DNA of 64,000 bases from JADJSS01 sp964490845. GTDB taxonomy: Bacteria > Bacteroidota > Bacteroidia > Chitinophagales > JADIYW01. A model generated the notes under the pieces. The model saw only the letters and a list, made by a program, of their open reading frames with translations, had not been told where the DNA came from and did not search any database. This document shows positions 1 to 8,721 of the stretch, in pieces (position 1 is the first letter of the stretch; each line of letters opens with the position of its first letter). Made by a program: the position numbers and the translations under genes. The stretch covers positions 33,931 to 97,930 of the forward strand of contig CAZBED010000009.1 in the NCBI GenBank assembly GCA_964490845.1, in the 5' to 3' direction.

Positions 1-2
1 TG

Positions 3-587
3 GCAGCATTGTTTCATAACTATGCACGCATCAATACCATTCTGATTGATTTATGCCGGGATATCTGGAGTTATGTATCGATGGATTATTTCAAACAGAA
101 AATAAAAGAAGGTGAGGTTGGCAGTAGCGCGATGCCGCATAAAGTGAACCCGATTGATTTTGAGAATGCGGAAGGTAATTTAGGTATCGCCAATGCATTA
201 TTCAACCATTTGGCGGAAAAGTTGCCGATATCGAGATTGCAGCGCGATTTGACAGACTCGACAGTTTTGAGAAATATAGGCGTGCCGCTGGCACATACCA
301 TTATTGCTATGGAATCTATTGTGAAAGGATTGGATAAATTGCTGGTAAACGAAGTGAAAATCAGGCAAGACCTTGAAGACAACTGGATAGTAGTGGCCGA
401 AGCTATACAAACCGTGCTGCGCAGAGAAGGATACGAAAAGCCATACGAAGCTTTAAAAAACCTGACGCGAACAAACGCAAAAATAGGAGAGCAGGAAATC
501 CACGCGTTTATTGATGAACTGAAAATCCGGCAGGATATCCGTGATGAACTGAAACAGATAACACCGTTTAATTATACAGGGATATAG
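3..587 (+). CDS. purB: Adenylosuccinate lyase, C-terminal part (5' end outside window)
   Basis: Lyase of purine synthesis that releases fumarate from SAICAR and from adenylosuccinate, acting in the cytoplasm. The frame is open to the left edge, so the gene starts outside; about 194 residues are visible. The fumarase/aspartase superfamily signature SSAMPHKVNP lies at about nt 122-151; in this family the loop carries the catalytic serine. The remainder is the helical C-terminal domain of PurB. Family assignment is firm because the signature and the following QRDLTDSTVLRN stretch are typical of the E. coli-like PurB subgroup. Confidence 0.93.
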   Translation, partial: AALFHNYARINTILIDLCRDIWSYVSMDYFKQKIKEGEVGSSAMPHKVNPIDFENAEGNLGIANALFNHLAEKLPISRLQRDLTDSTVLRNIGVPLAHTIIAMESIVKGLDKLLVNEVKIRQDLEDNWIVVAEAIQTVLRREGYEKPYEALKNLTRTNAKIGEQEIHAFIDELKIRQDIRDELKQITPFNYTGI

Positions 588-619
588 AGCTAAGTACACT
601 CATCATACCTACTCTCATC

Positions 620-961
620 ATGATTACCATCTATCATAACAAACGTTGCGGGAAAAGCAGGAGTGCTGTATGCATGTTGGAAGAAAGCGGGCAACCATTT
701 GAGACCATTGAATATTTAAGAGATGTCCCCACGGTGGAAGAGTTGAAAGCCATACTAAAGAAGCTGAAACTAAAACCTCACGATTTAATCCGGACGAAAG
801 AACCTGTTTATGTAGAAAAATACAAAGGTAAAAATCTATCGGATAACGATTGGATACTGGCAATGACAGAGCACCCGATATTAATAGAAAGACCGATAAT
901 CATCAATGGCGATAAAACTGTTATAGCCCGTCCGCCGGAAAAAGTGTTAGAAATACTCTGA
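620..961 (+). CDS. ArsC/Spx-family (glutaredoxin-type) arsenate reductase-like protein
   Basis: A 113-residue protein of the ArsC family. Cys10 sits in the HNKRCGKSR loop, and Arg58, Arg91 and Arg104 fall where E. coli ArsC has Arg60, Arg94 and Arg107. Position 13 is Ser, so the CxxC of Spx regulators is absent, which favours a reductase-like rather than a transcription-regulator role. It starts 32 bp after purB. No arsenic-resistance genes (arsB, arsR) are nearby, so the physiological substrate is uncertain; many Bacteroidota carry such stand-alone ArsC homologues. Confidence 0.8.
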   Translation: MITIYHNKRCGKSRSAVCMLEESGQPFETIEYLRDVPTVEELKAILKKLKLKPHDLIRTKEPVYVEKYKGKNLSDNDWILAMTEHPILIERPIIINGDKTVIARPPEKVLEIL

Positions 962-987
962 CTTTTAGCAGTTTCTTTATAGCTGGA

Positions 988-1437
988 TTAATTTTTTTCA
1001 AACGTCAGATAATGAGTTTCACCACTGCCGTCGCTCACATCTTTTAGTTTTATTTTAGTAGTTGTATGTTCCATAATCTCCCAGTCATCCGTTAGGTCAG
1101 TGAAGTTGTCGGGCGCAGAAAAAGAAATATTAAAATCCAGGTCATCGATGCTGTCATCATCGCTGTTGCTATCCGTTACGGACCAGGTGCCGGAGTAATT
1201 GTTTGTACCATTTGTTGCGGTTAGTGCATTGCTTGCGCCGAATGTAAAATTATATCCGGAAAAATTACCGGTCTTATCTTCAGTTTTATCCATAAAATAA
1301 GTGATTTTCCAGGTACCGGCATTTACTGCATTTATAATACTGGTAGTTGAGTGAACACCGGAGCCTGAAGTAGAACTTTTGGTGCATGCAGAAATACCCA
1401 AACAAGCAACAGAGAATAGAATAAATAAATTTTTCAT
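988..1437 (-). CDS. Small lipoprotein, lipocalin-like
   Basis: A 149-residue protein with a lipoprotein signal peptide (hydrophobic residues 3-17, lipobox ending at Cys18). The mature part is rich in Thr, Ser, Asp and Asn and reads as alternating short beta strands, beginning with a GTWKITYF segment and ending with a HYLTFEKN strand. This pattern is typical of the small lipocalin-like lipoproteins of Bacteroidota. Likely exported and membrane anchored; ligand and function unknown. It converges on arsC, whose stop is 26 bp away. Confidence 0.6.
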   Translation of the reverse strand: MKNLFILFSVACLGISACTKSSTSGSGVHSTTSIINAVNAGTWKITYFMDKTEDKTGNFSGYNFTFGASNALTATNGTNNYSGTWSVTDSNSDDDSIDDLDFNISFSAPDNFTDLTDDWEIMEHTTTKIKLKDVSDGSGETHYLTFEKN

Positions 1438-1596
1438 AAAAGAATTTGTGCGTAATAAAGTTATTAAAATAAATATAGAGTCGGATAAATGCAGTCTGTT
1501 TATTTTGATAATATAAATTCATTAAAAAAATCCACTACATTTTTCCTTATAAAGTTAGATAAATAAATACAGTAAAAATGACATAAATCAATAAGC

Positions 1597-1757
1597 GTTG
1601 GCTTTTAGATAAGCATGTCACAAAATGTGTTGATATAAGGTTGATAGCGGAAGGATTCTGTCACATCTTTACATCAGCAACTGACACCTGTCTGGAAGCT
1701 AAAAACCCCCCACATAAAAACCCAAACGAGAGCAACGCAATGTTGCTCTTTTTTTAT
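1597..1757 (+). ncRNA. Candidate structured small RNA with its own terminator
   Basis: The 335-bp gap between the two flanking minus-strand genes has no ORF but holds ordered pairing potential on the plus strand. GG-C-TTTTAG at 1600-1608 can pair with CTAAAA-A-CC at 1699-1707 (8 of 9 positions), closing a loop of about 90 nt. Inside it are small hairpins CACA/TGTG (1619-1629) and TGTCA/TGACA (1659-1686). A strong intrinsic terminator follows at 1729-1756. No family (6S, riboswitch) is recognised and no clear -7 box was found upstream. This is inference from folding by eye. Confidence 0.3.
1729..1757 (+). terminator. Intrinsic terminator, plus strand
   Basis: Perfect 8-bp stem AGAGCAAC (1729-1736) / GTTGCTCT (1742-1749) with a 5-nt loop, followed by a run of T. 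The T run is on the plus strand, although both flanking genes are on the minus strand, so it has no annotated gene to terminate. Confidence 0.7.
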
Positions 1758-1772
1758 TTTGTCAATATTTGA

Positions 1773-3521
1773 TTATAAAATTGCTCCCCAGCTTTTTTTG
1801 TCTTTCAGTAGCAATTCTCTGAGCATGCTTACCGGCATCATGCCGTTGTCTGTCATTGCGTCATTGAATTTTTGCAGAGTGTAGTTGCTGCCTTCCTGCT
1901 TTTTATAATCTTCACGCAGTTTCAGGATTTGCAGTTTACCCAGTGTATAAAATAAATATCCCGGGTCGTAGGTACCGCGCAGTGCTTCCTGTCTGGAAGG
2001 TTTATCGCCCTGATACCAGTTGTCCATAAAAAATTTGGTGGCCTCGTCTACGCTCATGCCACTGCAATGTGTATTGATAGACACACATAGGCGGCAAATG
2101 CGTAACAATGCCTCGCCCGATTGGCCTAGTTTGTATTTTGCAGCCTTAACTGGGTCTCCTGTATTGCCAAAACCTTCATCCACCATCATCTTTTCGGTAT
2201 AGTGGGCCCAGCCTTCCGTAAAGGCATAGCTGCCAAATATTTTCTGGATTTTAGAAGCCTTGGAAGCATTGAGATGAAGGAATTGTGTATAATGACCGGG
2301 GTATGCCTCGTGTATAGAAACAATATCTGTTGAATAATAGTTAAACTGTGCCAGCCAGTCTTCTTTCTGCTTAGCTGTCCACTTCGCATCTACCGGTGTA
2401 ATGTAGTAATACGCTTCCGTCGCCTTTTCTTCAAATGGCCCCGGTGTATCCATAGAAGCAGTGCTGGTTGAACGCGCATAAACGGGAGTTTCTTCTACTT
2501 TTACCCGCACTTCAGACGGCAGGGTAATGATTTTTTTATCGACCAGAAACTGTCGTATGGATTCCAGATTTTTGATGGCATCCGGTATCAGGCTCTCTGC
2601 TGTCGGGTGTTCTTTCTGCATGTCGTTGTATACATCGACCGGTTTTTTGTTCGGGTCAATGATGTGGGCGGCGGCATTAAATGATTCCTGTTCTTTTTTC
2701 AATTCCGCCAAACCGATTTTAAGAATATCTTCAGGAGTCATGGTAATTCCTTCCCCGTACAGCAGCATTTTACGAAAGTTCTCTTTTCCGATAGCATAGT
2801 GGTTGTGTGACTTTGGCAGTTTTTCCTTTTCCAGATACGACGCATAATCTTCCATAGCGGCAATCGCTTTCTGATTGGTTTCGTTGAAGTTTTTCATCAA
2901 AGAATCATTCTTAACGTCTTTGAGCGCCATCACCAGTTCATTCTTTAAGAAACCCGCGGAACCTTTGGCGATATCTATAGCCAGATTAATATAAGGCAAG
3001 GCGAGAGAATCGTTGAGATTGGCTTTGGCCGCCGCGATGATTTCAGGAATTTTGTTTTCTATGCTGATGATAGATTGAATGCGCTGTTCGAGCGGAGCGA
3101 AATTACGTTTGATGTATATATTGACATCCGCTGCGTTAGCATAGGTCATCGGATTTTTTGAATACGATTCAAGGTCTTCAAAATAGAAGATATCATTTTT
3201 CACGGCACTGCACAGTACACGCCAGTCGTAATAATTTTGGGTGTTCAGGCTGCTGCTGTTCATAGCGGCTAATTGGGCGTCATAGGATTTGAGCCATTCC
3301 AGTTGTTTGTCCAGCCCGGCTTTGCTGTAGTCGGTTGTTTTTCCGTCATATTGATGGAGGCCAAGGTAAACACCATAAGCCGGATGCCAATCCAGGTATT
3401 CTGATAAGAATTTTTCGGAAAAAGCTTCAAAGTCCTTGTCGGCTGAAGCATTTTTTGAATGCTGGTTGCAGCTGAAAATCAGCATGGAAATCAACAGGAC
3501 AAGATATGTTTGTTTGTACAT
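1773..3521 (-). CDS. DUF885 family lipoprotein, M32-like metallopeptidase candidate
   Basis: A 582-residue protein with a lipoprotein signal (lipobox Cys18), so probably anchored in the envelope facing periplasm or surface. The C-terminal half has HEAYPGHYTQ at about residues 404-413, the hallmark of DUF885 proteins, in which a HExxxGH-type site resembles zinc carboxypeptidases. A second conserved stretch, FTEGWAHYTEKMM, follows about 20 residues later and is also typical of the family. Length matches the usual 550-600. Catalytic activity and substrate are not established for most members. Confidence 0.85.
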   Translation of the reverse strand: MYKQTYLVLLISMLIFSCNQHSKNASADKDFEAFSEKFLSEYLDWHPAYGVYLGLHQYDGKTTDYSKAGLDKQLEWLKSYDAQLAAMNSSSLNTQNYYDWRVLCSAVKNDIFYFEDLESYSKNPMTYANAADVNIYIKRNFAPLEQRIQSIISIENKIPEIIAAAKANLNDSLALPYINLAIDIAKGSAGFLKNELVMALKDVKNDSLMKNFNETNQKAIAAMEDYASYLEKEKLPKSHNHYAIGKENFRKMLLYGEGITMTPEDILKIGLAELKKEQESFNAAAHIIDPNKKPVDVYNDMQKEHPTAESLIPDAIKNLESIRQFLVDKKIITLPSEVRVKVEETPVYARSTSTASMDTPGPFEEKATEAYYYITPVDAKWTAKQKEDWLAQFNYYSTDIVSIHEAYPGHYTQFLHLNASKASKIQKIFGSYAFTEGWAHYTEKMMVDEGFGNTGDPVKAAKYKLGQSGEALLRICRLCVSINTHCSGMSVDEATKFFMDNWYQGDKPSRQEALRGTYDPGYLFYTLGKLQILKLREDYKKQEGSNYTLQKFNDAMTDNGMMPVSMLRELLLKDKKSWGAIL

Positions 3522-3600
3522 AGACTGAAAAAATTGAATGATAAAATAAGATTAGTGGTATTAAATGTAATATATATTACAACGTTCTAAAAAAAAATGG

Positions 3601-4470
3601 TTAATTCAGTAACTTAGCATCGTCACCGGCCTGAAGTATTCCTTCCCGGTCTTTAAATGATTGCAGGCAAATATTGTGCATCTGCTGTTCAGTTCTTTTT
3701 CCATGCATTAAGTCCATGCCACGCTGCCAGGATTCCGTGCGCAGTATATCTACCACGGCATGTGTGGTAAACCCTACCCCGAAAATACCATCCACAAAAT
3801 CGCCGATACCGAATAATTTAAATGCCTCATCGGCATTCTTTACATCATATTGTAATCTCATTTCTGCAGCCGCTTCCGGATATGCGCCCGCGATGAAATC
3901 AGTATAGTCCTTAAATTCTTCTTTGAAAGCATCCTGTGCCTGAATGTTCAGTAAAACAAAAGGTATATCATAAGTGATATGAGCGTTGATGCCTGACATC
4001 GCCAGATGAAGGATGGAATTCTGATTATCCGCTACTCGCTGATAATAATTCATCCATGCAGGTTCAATGGATTCGCCGAGTAAATAGGAATGAAAATTGC
4101 GGATATAATGTTTGGCAAATTCGTTCATGAAGGCCCTGCCATCTGCAGCGTGCGGAGTTGTAGAGTTAATCAGGCTGTTATAGGCTACATTTGTGATAAC
4201 ATTATACAACGTAGGAAATGCGCCGGCTCTGTCTTTATATTTATTAAAAATCAACACCATCTCGTTCATACTGTGTTTCAGTTCTGTGATGCTAAAGATT
4301 TTGCCGGTATCAGAGAGTTCCAGCAAAGCGAGGTAATCTTCATCACTATAAAAAGTGGTACCGCTTCCGGATACAATGATATGTTGCTCGGATAATAAAG
4401 GCGCATCTGTTTTTTTACAGGAACTAAGTAAGAGCACTAAGGCTGCTAGCAAAAAAATCTTACGATTCAT
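3601..4470 (-). CDS. Hypothetical lipoprotein
   Basis: A 289-residue protein with a clear lipoprotein signal peptide (hydrophobic residues 5-15, SSC at 16-18, lipobox Cys18). The mature part looks mostly alpha-helical, with no repeats and no catalytic motif I recognise. It lies 79 bp upstream of the DUF885 lipoprotein on the same strand and could be co-transcribed with it. Function unknown. Confidence 0.6.
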   Translation of the reverse strand: MNRKIFLLAALVLLLSSCKKTDAPLLSEQHIIVSGSGTTFYSDEDYLALLELSDTGKIFSITELKHSMNEMVLIFNKYKDRAGAFPTLYNVITNVAYNSLINSTTPHAADGRAFMNEFAKHYIRNFHSYLLGESIEPAWMNYYQRVADNQNSILHLAMSGINAHITYDIPFVLLNIQAQDAFKEEFKDYTDFIAGAYPEAAAEMRLQYDVKNADEAFKLFGIGDFVDGIFGVGFTTHAVVDILRTESWQRGMDLMHGKRTEQQMHNICLQSFKDREGILQAGDDAKLLN

Positions 4471-4518
4471 ATATTAAATCTACTAAACGCAGCTGAAATA
4501 TACAATATCTATAAGATA

Positions 4519-5325
4519 TTATTCTGTTGCCGAAGGCTTCTTTTTGTCTTTTGTCGGAAAACGCATGGATAATCCCATACTGCTGATAAAGCGTGGAGAT
4601 TGTTTGATAAATCCTGCACCGACGGATGCGTCGAATTGCAGCCATTTGTTAAACAGATATGCAAAGCCTGTATTGATACGTCCGTCGAATCGTTTTCCAT
4701 GCGGATAAATTCCAATCACTTCCACAAATAATTTCATCTGCTGATGTCTGCCGCCGGTTTTTCTTATCAATGTTGTCCAGTTGCTGGCGATGGCAAATAA
4801 ATAGGTTGGTTTGGCATCTTCACCATTCCATTCGAGTCCGTAATTGTAGGCCAGACCGAAATTCTTAGGTAAAAACTGCTCCATACATATTTTAAAATAA
4901 GGGGCAACATATTTTGTCTTGAAATTTTTGGTGGAAATGATATTTACACTGAGGCCACCAATGAAGGAACTGCCCGGTGCATAACGCTTTGCGTCCAGCA
5001 TCTTTATCTTCATACCGATAAAGACAGGATGCAAGCCGGTTGCGGAACTATCGCTGAATTTGTAGGTAGTTGCATCACCGTGAACGCGTAACTCAAAATA
5101 CTGACTGATGCCGTATTTCAAAAAAAAAGCTGGATGCTGAATTTCATGGAGGTTGGAATAGTTCTTATAGGCAGCACCGAATTCAATCTGTGCTTTACCT
5201 TTGGGTACCAGCAGAATTCCTTCGTAAAAAGCAGGCCTGGTACTCGCGAAATGGTAAACAGAATCTTGTGCATTTACAGAAAATGCCGACAACAGAATAA
5301 GGGAAATCAGTATTTTTTTCTTCAT
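4519..5325 (-). CDS. Exported outer-membrane barrel-like protein
   Basis: A 268-residue protein with a Sec signal peptide ending near NAQ. I chose the ATG at 5325 (MKKKI...) over the longer frame because it begins the signal peptide directly. The mature part alternates amphipathic strands with aromatic ends and resembles the 'transporter / MetA-pathway' barrel family (PF13557-like) common in Bacteroidota. It lies 48 bp upstream of the 289-residue lipoprotein. Substrate unknown. Confidence 0.55.
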   Translation of the reverse strand: MKKKILISLILLSAFSVNAQDSVYHFASTRPAFYEGILLVPKGKAQIEFGAAYKNYSNLHEIQHPAFFLKYGISQYFELRVHGDATTYKFSDSSATGLHPVFIGMKIKMLDAKRYAPGSSFIGGLSVNIISTKNFKTKYVAPYFKICMEQFLPKNFGLAYNYGLEWNGEDAKPTYLFAIASNWTTLIRKTGGRHQQMKLFVEVIGIYPHGKRFDGRINTGFAYLFNKWLQFDASVGAGFIKQSPRFISSMGLSMRFPTKDKKKPSATE

Positions 5326-5394
5326 CGCATAAAAGTACAAAAAGGAACTAGTTTAAATGAGTACTTTTTTTGTAAGTTTATGACAATTATTTTT

Positions 5395-5910
5395 ATGAAC
5401 CTCTATCAACAAAAATTAGAAGAACGGGTAATCCGGCATGAACGTGTTTTCATTGCGGATAATGCCAAAGTACTGGGCGATGTGGAATTGCACGACGATG
5501 TATCCGTTTGGTTTGGTGTAGTACTGCGTGCCGATTTTGACAGTATAACCATTGGGAAACGTACCAATGTGCAGGAAGGAGTCATCATGCATGTTGATTT
5601 TGGCGGCCCTGTTATTATCGGTGAGGATAATCTTATTGGTCATGGTGCTATGATTCACGGCGCTACTATAGGTAATGGTAACCTGATAGGCATGCGTGCT
5701 ACCATTTTGAATGGTGCAAAAATCGGGAATGGCTGCATCATTGGCGCTCATGCGCTTGTAACGGAGAATATGGTGGTGCCGGATGGCAGTATGGTGCTCG
5801 GTACACCCGGTAAAATTGTGAAAACCCTGCCCGTCGAAACTGTAAAAGAAAAAGTGCTGTTTGGGGTGGAAGAATACTTGAAGGAAAAAGAAATGTATTT
5901 AGGGCAATGA
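5395..5910 (+). CDS. Gamma-carbonic-anhydrase-like hexapeptide-repeat protein
   Basis: A 171-residue left-handed beta-helix protein with repeated I-G-x-x hexapeptides through residues 50-125. His66 (MHVD), His83 and His88 (GHGAMIHG) occupy the three metal-ligand positions of the gamma-CA/YrdA family. The start is the ATG at 5395; an in-frame ATG at 5380 is possible, and the longer open frame upstream is antisense to the neighbouring gene and is not used. It overlaps the next gene by 4 bp (ATGA), implying translational coupling. Many family members show no CA activity, so the enzymatic role is uncertain. Confidence 0.85.
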   Translation: MNLYQQKLEERVIRHERVFIADNAKVLGDVELHDDVSVWFGVVLRADFDSITIGKRTNVQEGVIMHVDFGGPVIIGEDNLIGHGAMIHGATIGNGNLIGMRATILNGAKIGNGCIIGAHALVTENMVVPDGSMVLGTPGKIVKTLPVETVKEKVLFGVEEYLKEKEMYLGQ

Positions 5911-6872
5911 AAATTCTCATCATACGTTTCTCTTCTATCGGCGATATCGTTTTGACGAGTCCGGTGATTCGTTGCTTGAAACAGCAACTACCCGACAGTG
6001 AGATACATTATCTGACCAAAACACACTACAGCCAAATTATCGAAGGGAATCCATTTGTTTCAAAAATATACGCTATTGAATCGTCTGTTAAAGAAGTCAT
6101 AGCATCACTTCAGTCAGAAAAGTATGATGCCATCATTGATTTGCATAACAATATACGTTCGCGCCAGGTAACATCGGCATTAAAGGTGAAGGCATTCAGG
6201 TACAACAAGCAAAGCTTTAAACGTTTTTTATTGACACGGTTTAAGTTAAACCTGCTGCACAACCATGTGGTAGACCGCTATTTTACGGCCGTTGCACCTC
6301 TGAATGTCATTAATGACGGAAAAGGATTGGATTATTTTATTCCGGAAAAGGATGAAGTTCCTGTACAACAACTTCCGTTCACTCATTTGGCCGGCTATTG
6401 TGTAATAGTAGTGGGAGCGAAGCATTTTACAAAGCAGATACCTATGGTAAAACTGGAAGAATTGTGCAGCAAGATTAAAATTCCTATTCTGTTGCTGGGC
6501 GGCCCGGATGATGTTTACCTTGGTTTACAGTTGGAAAATAAAGACCACTTTAAGATTTCCAGTGCGTGCGGCAGATACAATATCAATCAGTCTGCGGCGG
6601 TGATAAGACGGGCTAAATATATCATCACGCCGGATACTGGCATGATGCATATTGCTGCTGCATTTAACAAACGTATCATTTCTATTTGGGGAGGCACCGA
6701 AAAACGATTGGGATTTACGCCTTATCTGGTCAATAACAGCACTTCTGTTATTATTGAAAATAATCAGTTATCCTGCAGGCCTTGTCATCGCTTCGGCCTG
6801 GATAAATGCCCGAAAGGCCATTTCAAATGTATGATGGATTTGGATATGCAGAAGGTGGTGGATGTGCTGTAG
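5907..6872 (+). CDS. Glycosyltransferase family 9 (heptosyltransferase-like)
   Basis: A 321-residue GT9 protein probably acting on LPS/lipooligosaccharide core at the inner face of the inner membrane. It opens with the Rossmann-like MKILIIRFSSIGDIVLTSP typical of WaaC/WaaF-type enzymes and carries the sugar-nucleotide site TPDTGMMHIAAAF at about residues 237-249. The C-terminus is Cys-rich (LSCRPC, DKCPKGHFKC), as in many Bacteroidota GT9 enzymes. Acceptor and donor cannot be read from sequence. It starts inside the stop codon of the preceding gene. Confidence 0.85.
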   Translation: MKILIIRFSSIGDIVLTSPVIRCLKQQLPDSEIHYLTKTHYSQIIEGNPFVSKIYAIESSVKEVIASLQSEKYDAIIDLHNNIRSRQVTSALKVKAFRYNKQSFKRFLLTRFKLNLLHNHVVDRYFTAVAPLNVINDGKGLDYFIPEKDEVPVQQLPFTHLAGYCVIVVGAKHFTKQIPMVKLEELCSKIKIPILLLGGPDDVYLGLQLENKDHFKISSACGRYNINQSAAVIRRAKYIITPDTGMMHIAAAFNKRIISIWGGTEKRLGFTPYLVNNSTSVIIENNQLSCRPCHRFGLDKCPKGHFKCMMDLDMQKVVDVL

Positions 6873-6906
6873 AACGCCATTGAAATCTGATCGTTCGGGC
6901 TTTATT

Positions 6907-7374
6907 TTATTCATTATGATACGGAAATCCATGCATAATGGTATAAGCCCTGTATAACTGTTCCATAAATATCAGTCGTATGAGTTGATGCGAGAAAGTC
7001 ATTCTGGAAAGGGAAATTTTATCGTTTGCTCTTGCATAAATTTTTTCATCAAAACCCCAGGCGCCGCCAATCAGAAATACAAGTTTTTTAGTAGACAGAT
7101 TTTCTTTTTTGACGATGAACTGAGCAAATTCTACCGAAGTGAGTGATTTTCCTCTTTCATCCAGTAACACTAAAATATCATCCGGTTTCAGTTTGGGCAG
7201 GATTTTCTCTGCTTCCTGTTGTTTTACGGCAGAAGGGTTTGTCAGTCCTTTCAATTCCGGAATCTCAACAACAGAAACAGAAGTGAACCGTTCAATACGC
7301 TTGAGGAATTCTGTATATCCCTTTTGAGTAAAATCCTGAAATGTCTTTCCAATCCACCATATTTCTATTTTCAT
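6907..7374 (-). CDS. rlmH: 23S rRNA pseudouridine(1915) N3-methyltransferase RlmH
   Basis: SPOUT-class methyltransferase that modifies helix 69 of 23S rRNA. The ATG at 7374 gives 155 residues, the same length as E. coli RlmH, so the 13-residue upstream extension is rejected. The SAM-binding knot region FLIGGAWGFDE and the terminal MHGFPYHNE, near-invariant in the family, are present. It converges on the GT9 gene, 34 bp away. Confidence 0.95.
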   Translation of the reverse strand: MKIEIWWIGKTFQDFTQKGYTEFLKRIERFTSVSVVEIPELKGLTNPSAVKQQEAEKILPKLKPDDILVLLDERGKSLTSVEFAQFIVKKENLSTKKLVFLIGGAWGFDEKIYARANDKISLSRMTFSHQLIRLIFMEQLYRAYTIMHGFPYHNE

Positions 7375-7492
7375 TTCGTTTTTTTTTATTCCGGCTAGCT
7401 GTAAATCCTGCAAATATTAGACAAATAAACCGCGCAATATGTTAAAAATTCAATTTCCCGGGAATATTTTACATTTATTTTTCTTTAAGGTA

Positions 7493-7523
7493 TTGACATA
7501 AATCAATTATATTACTACATTTA
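7493..7523 (+). promoter_or_regulatory. Candidate Bacteroidota-type promoter for the small lipoprotein
   Basis: A TTG (-33-like) at 7493-7495 is followed 20 bp later by TACATTTA (7516-7523), one mismatch from the TAnnTTTG -7 consensus, and then the ATG at 7543. Confidence 0.45.
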
Positions 7524-7542
7524 CAATGAAATTCTAAGAGAT

Positions 7543-7755
7543 ATGGGCAGATTATTTACTCTTAGAAACATAATCCCTCTTTTTATACTGTTGTTACTGG
7601 CGGGATGTCAGGAGGGAAATTATAGCAATAATTTTAACTATCAGAGTGATTTGCAGACTTATTCCTCAGAAGATAAGAACGATATTCCGCAACAGGTAGG
7701 TGAGGTAATAGACCCGGAAACAGGAAGAGTTGCTTACAGGGTAGTAAGAAAATAA
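7543..7755 (+). CDS. Very small lipoprotein
   Basis: A 70-residue protein with hydrophobic residues 11-20 and a lipobox LLAGC (Cys22). Only about 48 residues remain after processing, Asn/Ser/Tyr-rich and then GEVIDPETGRVAYRVVRK. It stands alone, with its own candidate promoter and a strong terminator 20 bp after the stop, which supports a real gene despite the small size. Function unknown. Confidence 0.65.
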   Translation: MGRLFTLRNIIPLFILLLLAGCQEGNYSNNFNYQSDLQTYSSEDKNDIPQQVGEVIDPETGRVAYRVVRK

Positions 7756-7775
7756 CCATGGAACTATGTATAAAG

Positions 7776-7802
7776 AAAAGCCCCGCGTAAGCGGGGCTTT
7801 TT
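7776..7802. terminator. Bidirectional intrinsic terminator
   Basis: Perfect 11-bp stem AAAAGCCCCGC (7776-7786) / GCGGGGCTTTT (7791-7801) with a GTAA loop. A-rich and T-rich flanks serve both the plus-strand lipoprotein and the minus-strand rpmA, which converge here. Confidence 0.9.
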
Positions 7803-7830
7803 ATCTTTATCATTCAAACAGAAAACTATA

Positions 7831-8079
7831 TTATGCTATATGCACAAACGTTCTGTCTTTAAAACCTTTTTTGAACAATACTTTTCCGTCTTTTAATGCA
7901 AAAATCGTATGGTCTTTACCTAAGCCTACGCCCTCACCCGGATGGAATTTAGTACCTCTCTGGCGGATGATAATGTTTCCGGCAATAGCCTCTTGTCCAC
8001 CGTATAATTTAACGCCTAATCGTTTGCTGTGTGATTCTCTACCGTTTCTGGAGCTACCGACACCTTTCTTATGAGCCAT
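7831..8079 (-). CDS. rpmA: 50S ribosomal protein L27
   Basis: An 82-residue L27 starting MAHKKGVGSSRNGRES, with the central GQEAIAGNIIIRQRGTKFHPG block. The N-terminus begins directly at AHKKG, without the cleaved extension known from Firmicutes. L27 reaches toward the peptidyl-transferase centre. It lies 26 bp after rplU in the conserved L21-L27 operon. Confidence 0.98.
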   Translation of the reverse strand: MAHKKGVGSSRNGRESHSKRLGVKLYGGQEAIAGNIIIRQRGTKFHPGEGVGLGKDHTIFALKDGKVLFKKGFKDRTFVHIA

Positions 8080-8105
8080 TTTATTTTAATTTTTAAAGTT
8101 TGTAA

Positions 8106-8414
8106 TTAAGCTATCGTGTCAATCTTTACTTTTGTATAAGACTGTCTGAAGCCGTTTTTCACTTTGAATCCTTTTCTTCTTTTTTTCTTGAAAACGATTA
8201 CTTTATCGCCTTTGGTATGTTCAACGATGGTCGCTGATACAGCCGCACCACTGATAGTAGGGCTTCCTACTTTTACACCGGTGTCACCGGATACCATAAG
8301 CACTTTGTCAAAGTTTACTTTATCTCCTGCGTTACCGTCCAGTTTGTAAACAAAAATCTCCTGATTCTGAGCTACTTTAAACTGATGACCGCCTATTTCT
8401 ACGATTGCGTACAT
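8106..8414 (-). CDS. rplU: 50S ribosomal protein L21
   Basis: A 102-residue L21 (MYAIVEIGGHQFKV...), with the Lys/Arg-rich FKKKRRKGFK segment and a C-terminal NGFRQSYTKVKI that contact 23S rRNA. First gene of the rplU-rpmA operon; a clear -7 box sits 21-28 bp upstream. Confidence 0.98.
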   Translation of the reverse strand: MYAIVEIGGHQFKVAQNQEIFVYKLDGNAGDKVNFDKVLMVSGDTGVKVGSPTISGAAVSATIVEHTKGDKVIVFKKKRRKGFKVKNGFRQSYTKVKIDTIA

Positions 8415-8434
8415 GATTTACTTTTTTGGAGTTG

Positions 8435-8442
8435 CAAAGATA
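8435..8442 (-). promoter_or_regulatory. -7 box of the rplU-rpmA promoter
   Basis: On the minus strand this reads TATCTTTG, a perfect match to the Bacteroidota TAnnTTTG -7 box, 20 bp before the rplU ATG. No convincing -33 element is seen. The rest of the 307-bp gap up to 8721 is AT-rich; it contains a GTTGA/TCAAC inverted repeat near 8475-8497 and the hairpin at 8692-8713 but no gene. Confidence 0.65.
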
Positions 8443-8691
8443 GCTATTTTTTCCTGATTTTTAAATAGGTAGTGTTGATTTTTTATTAAGTCAACAGGTT
8501 TTACACAATCATTAATTTTATTTTATGTAATTAATTGATAAATAAATAATTATGAGTTGTGTGTGGGTATTATATTTAAACAATGAGTATTTTTTGTATT
8601 TATTTTATAAAAAAATCACACTTAGATTTGGATATCGTTGGTGCCAAAACGATTATTTTCTCTTATCATCTGTGGCAATTTAATTTAGTTC

Positions 8692-8713
8692 GGGCGGAAT
8701 AATCATTCCGCCC
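8692..8713. terminator. Hairpin at the 3' end of the PhoD-like gene
   Basis: Perfect 9-bp stem GGGCGGAAT / ATTCCGCCC with a 4-nt loop, 8 bp beyond the stop codon at 8722. Neither side has a proper T run, so it is a weak intrinsic terminator or an mRNA 3'-end stabiliser. Confidence 0.5.
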
Positions 8714-8721
8714 TCATTATT

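Noticed and set aside
620..961. Spx-type transcription regulator
   Set aside because: The CxxC redox switch is replaced by CxxS, and the three Arg of arsenate reductase are present.
5134..5394. An 87-residue N-terminal extension of the gamma-carbonic-anhydrase-like protein
   Set aside because: It is antisense to the signal-peptide end of the upstream gene and has no family similarity; the family length fits the start at 5395.
8471..8500. GTTGA/TCAAC inverted repeat as a riboswitch or attenuator of rplU
   Set aside because: It lies upstream of the -7 box, so it would not be transcribed with rplU; stem of only five bp.
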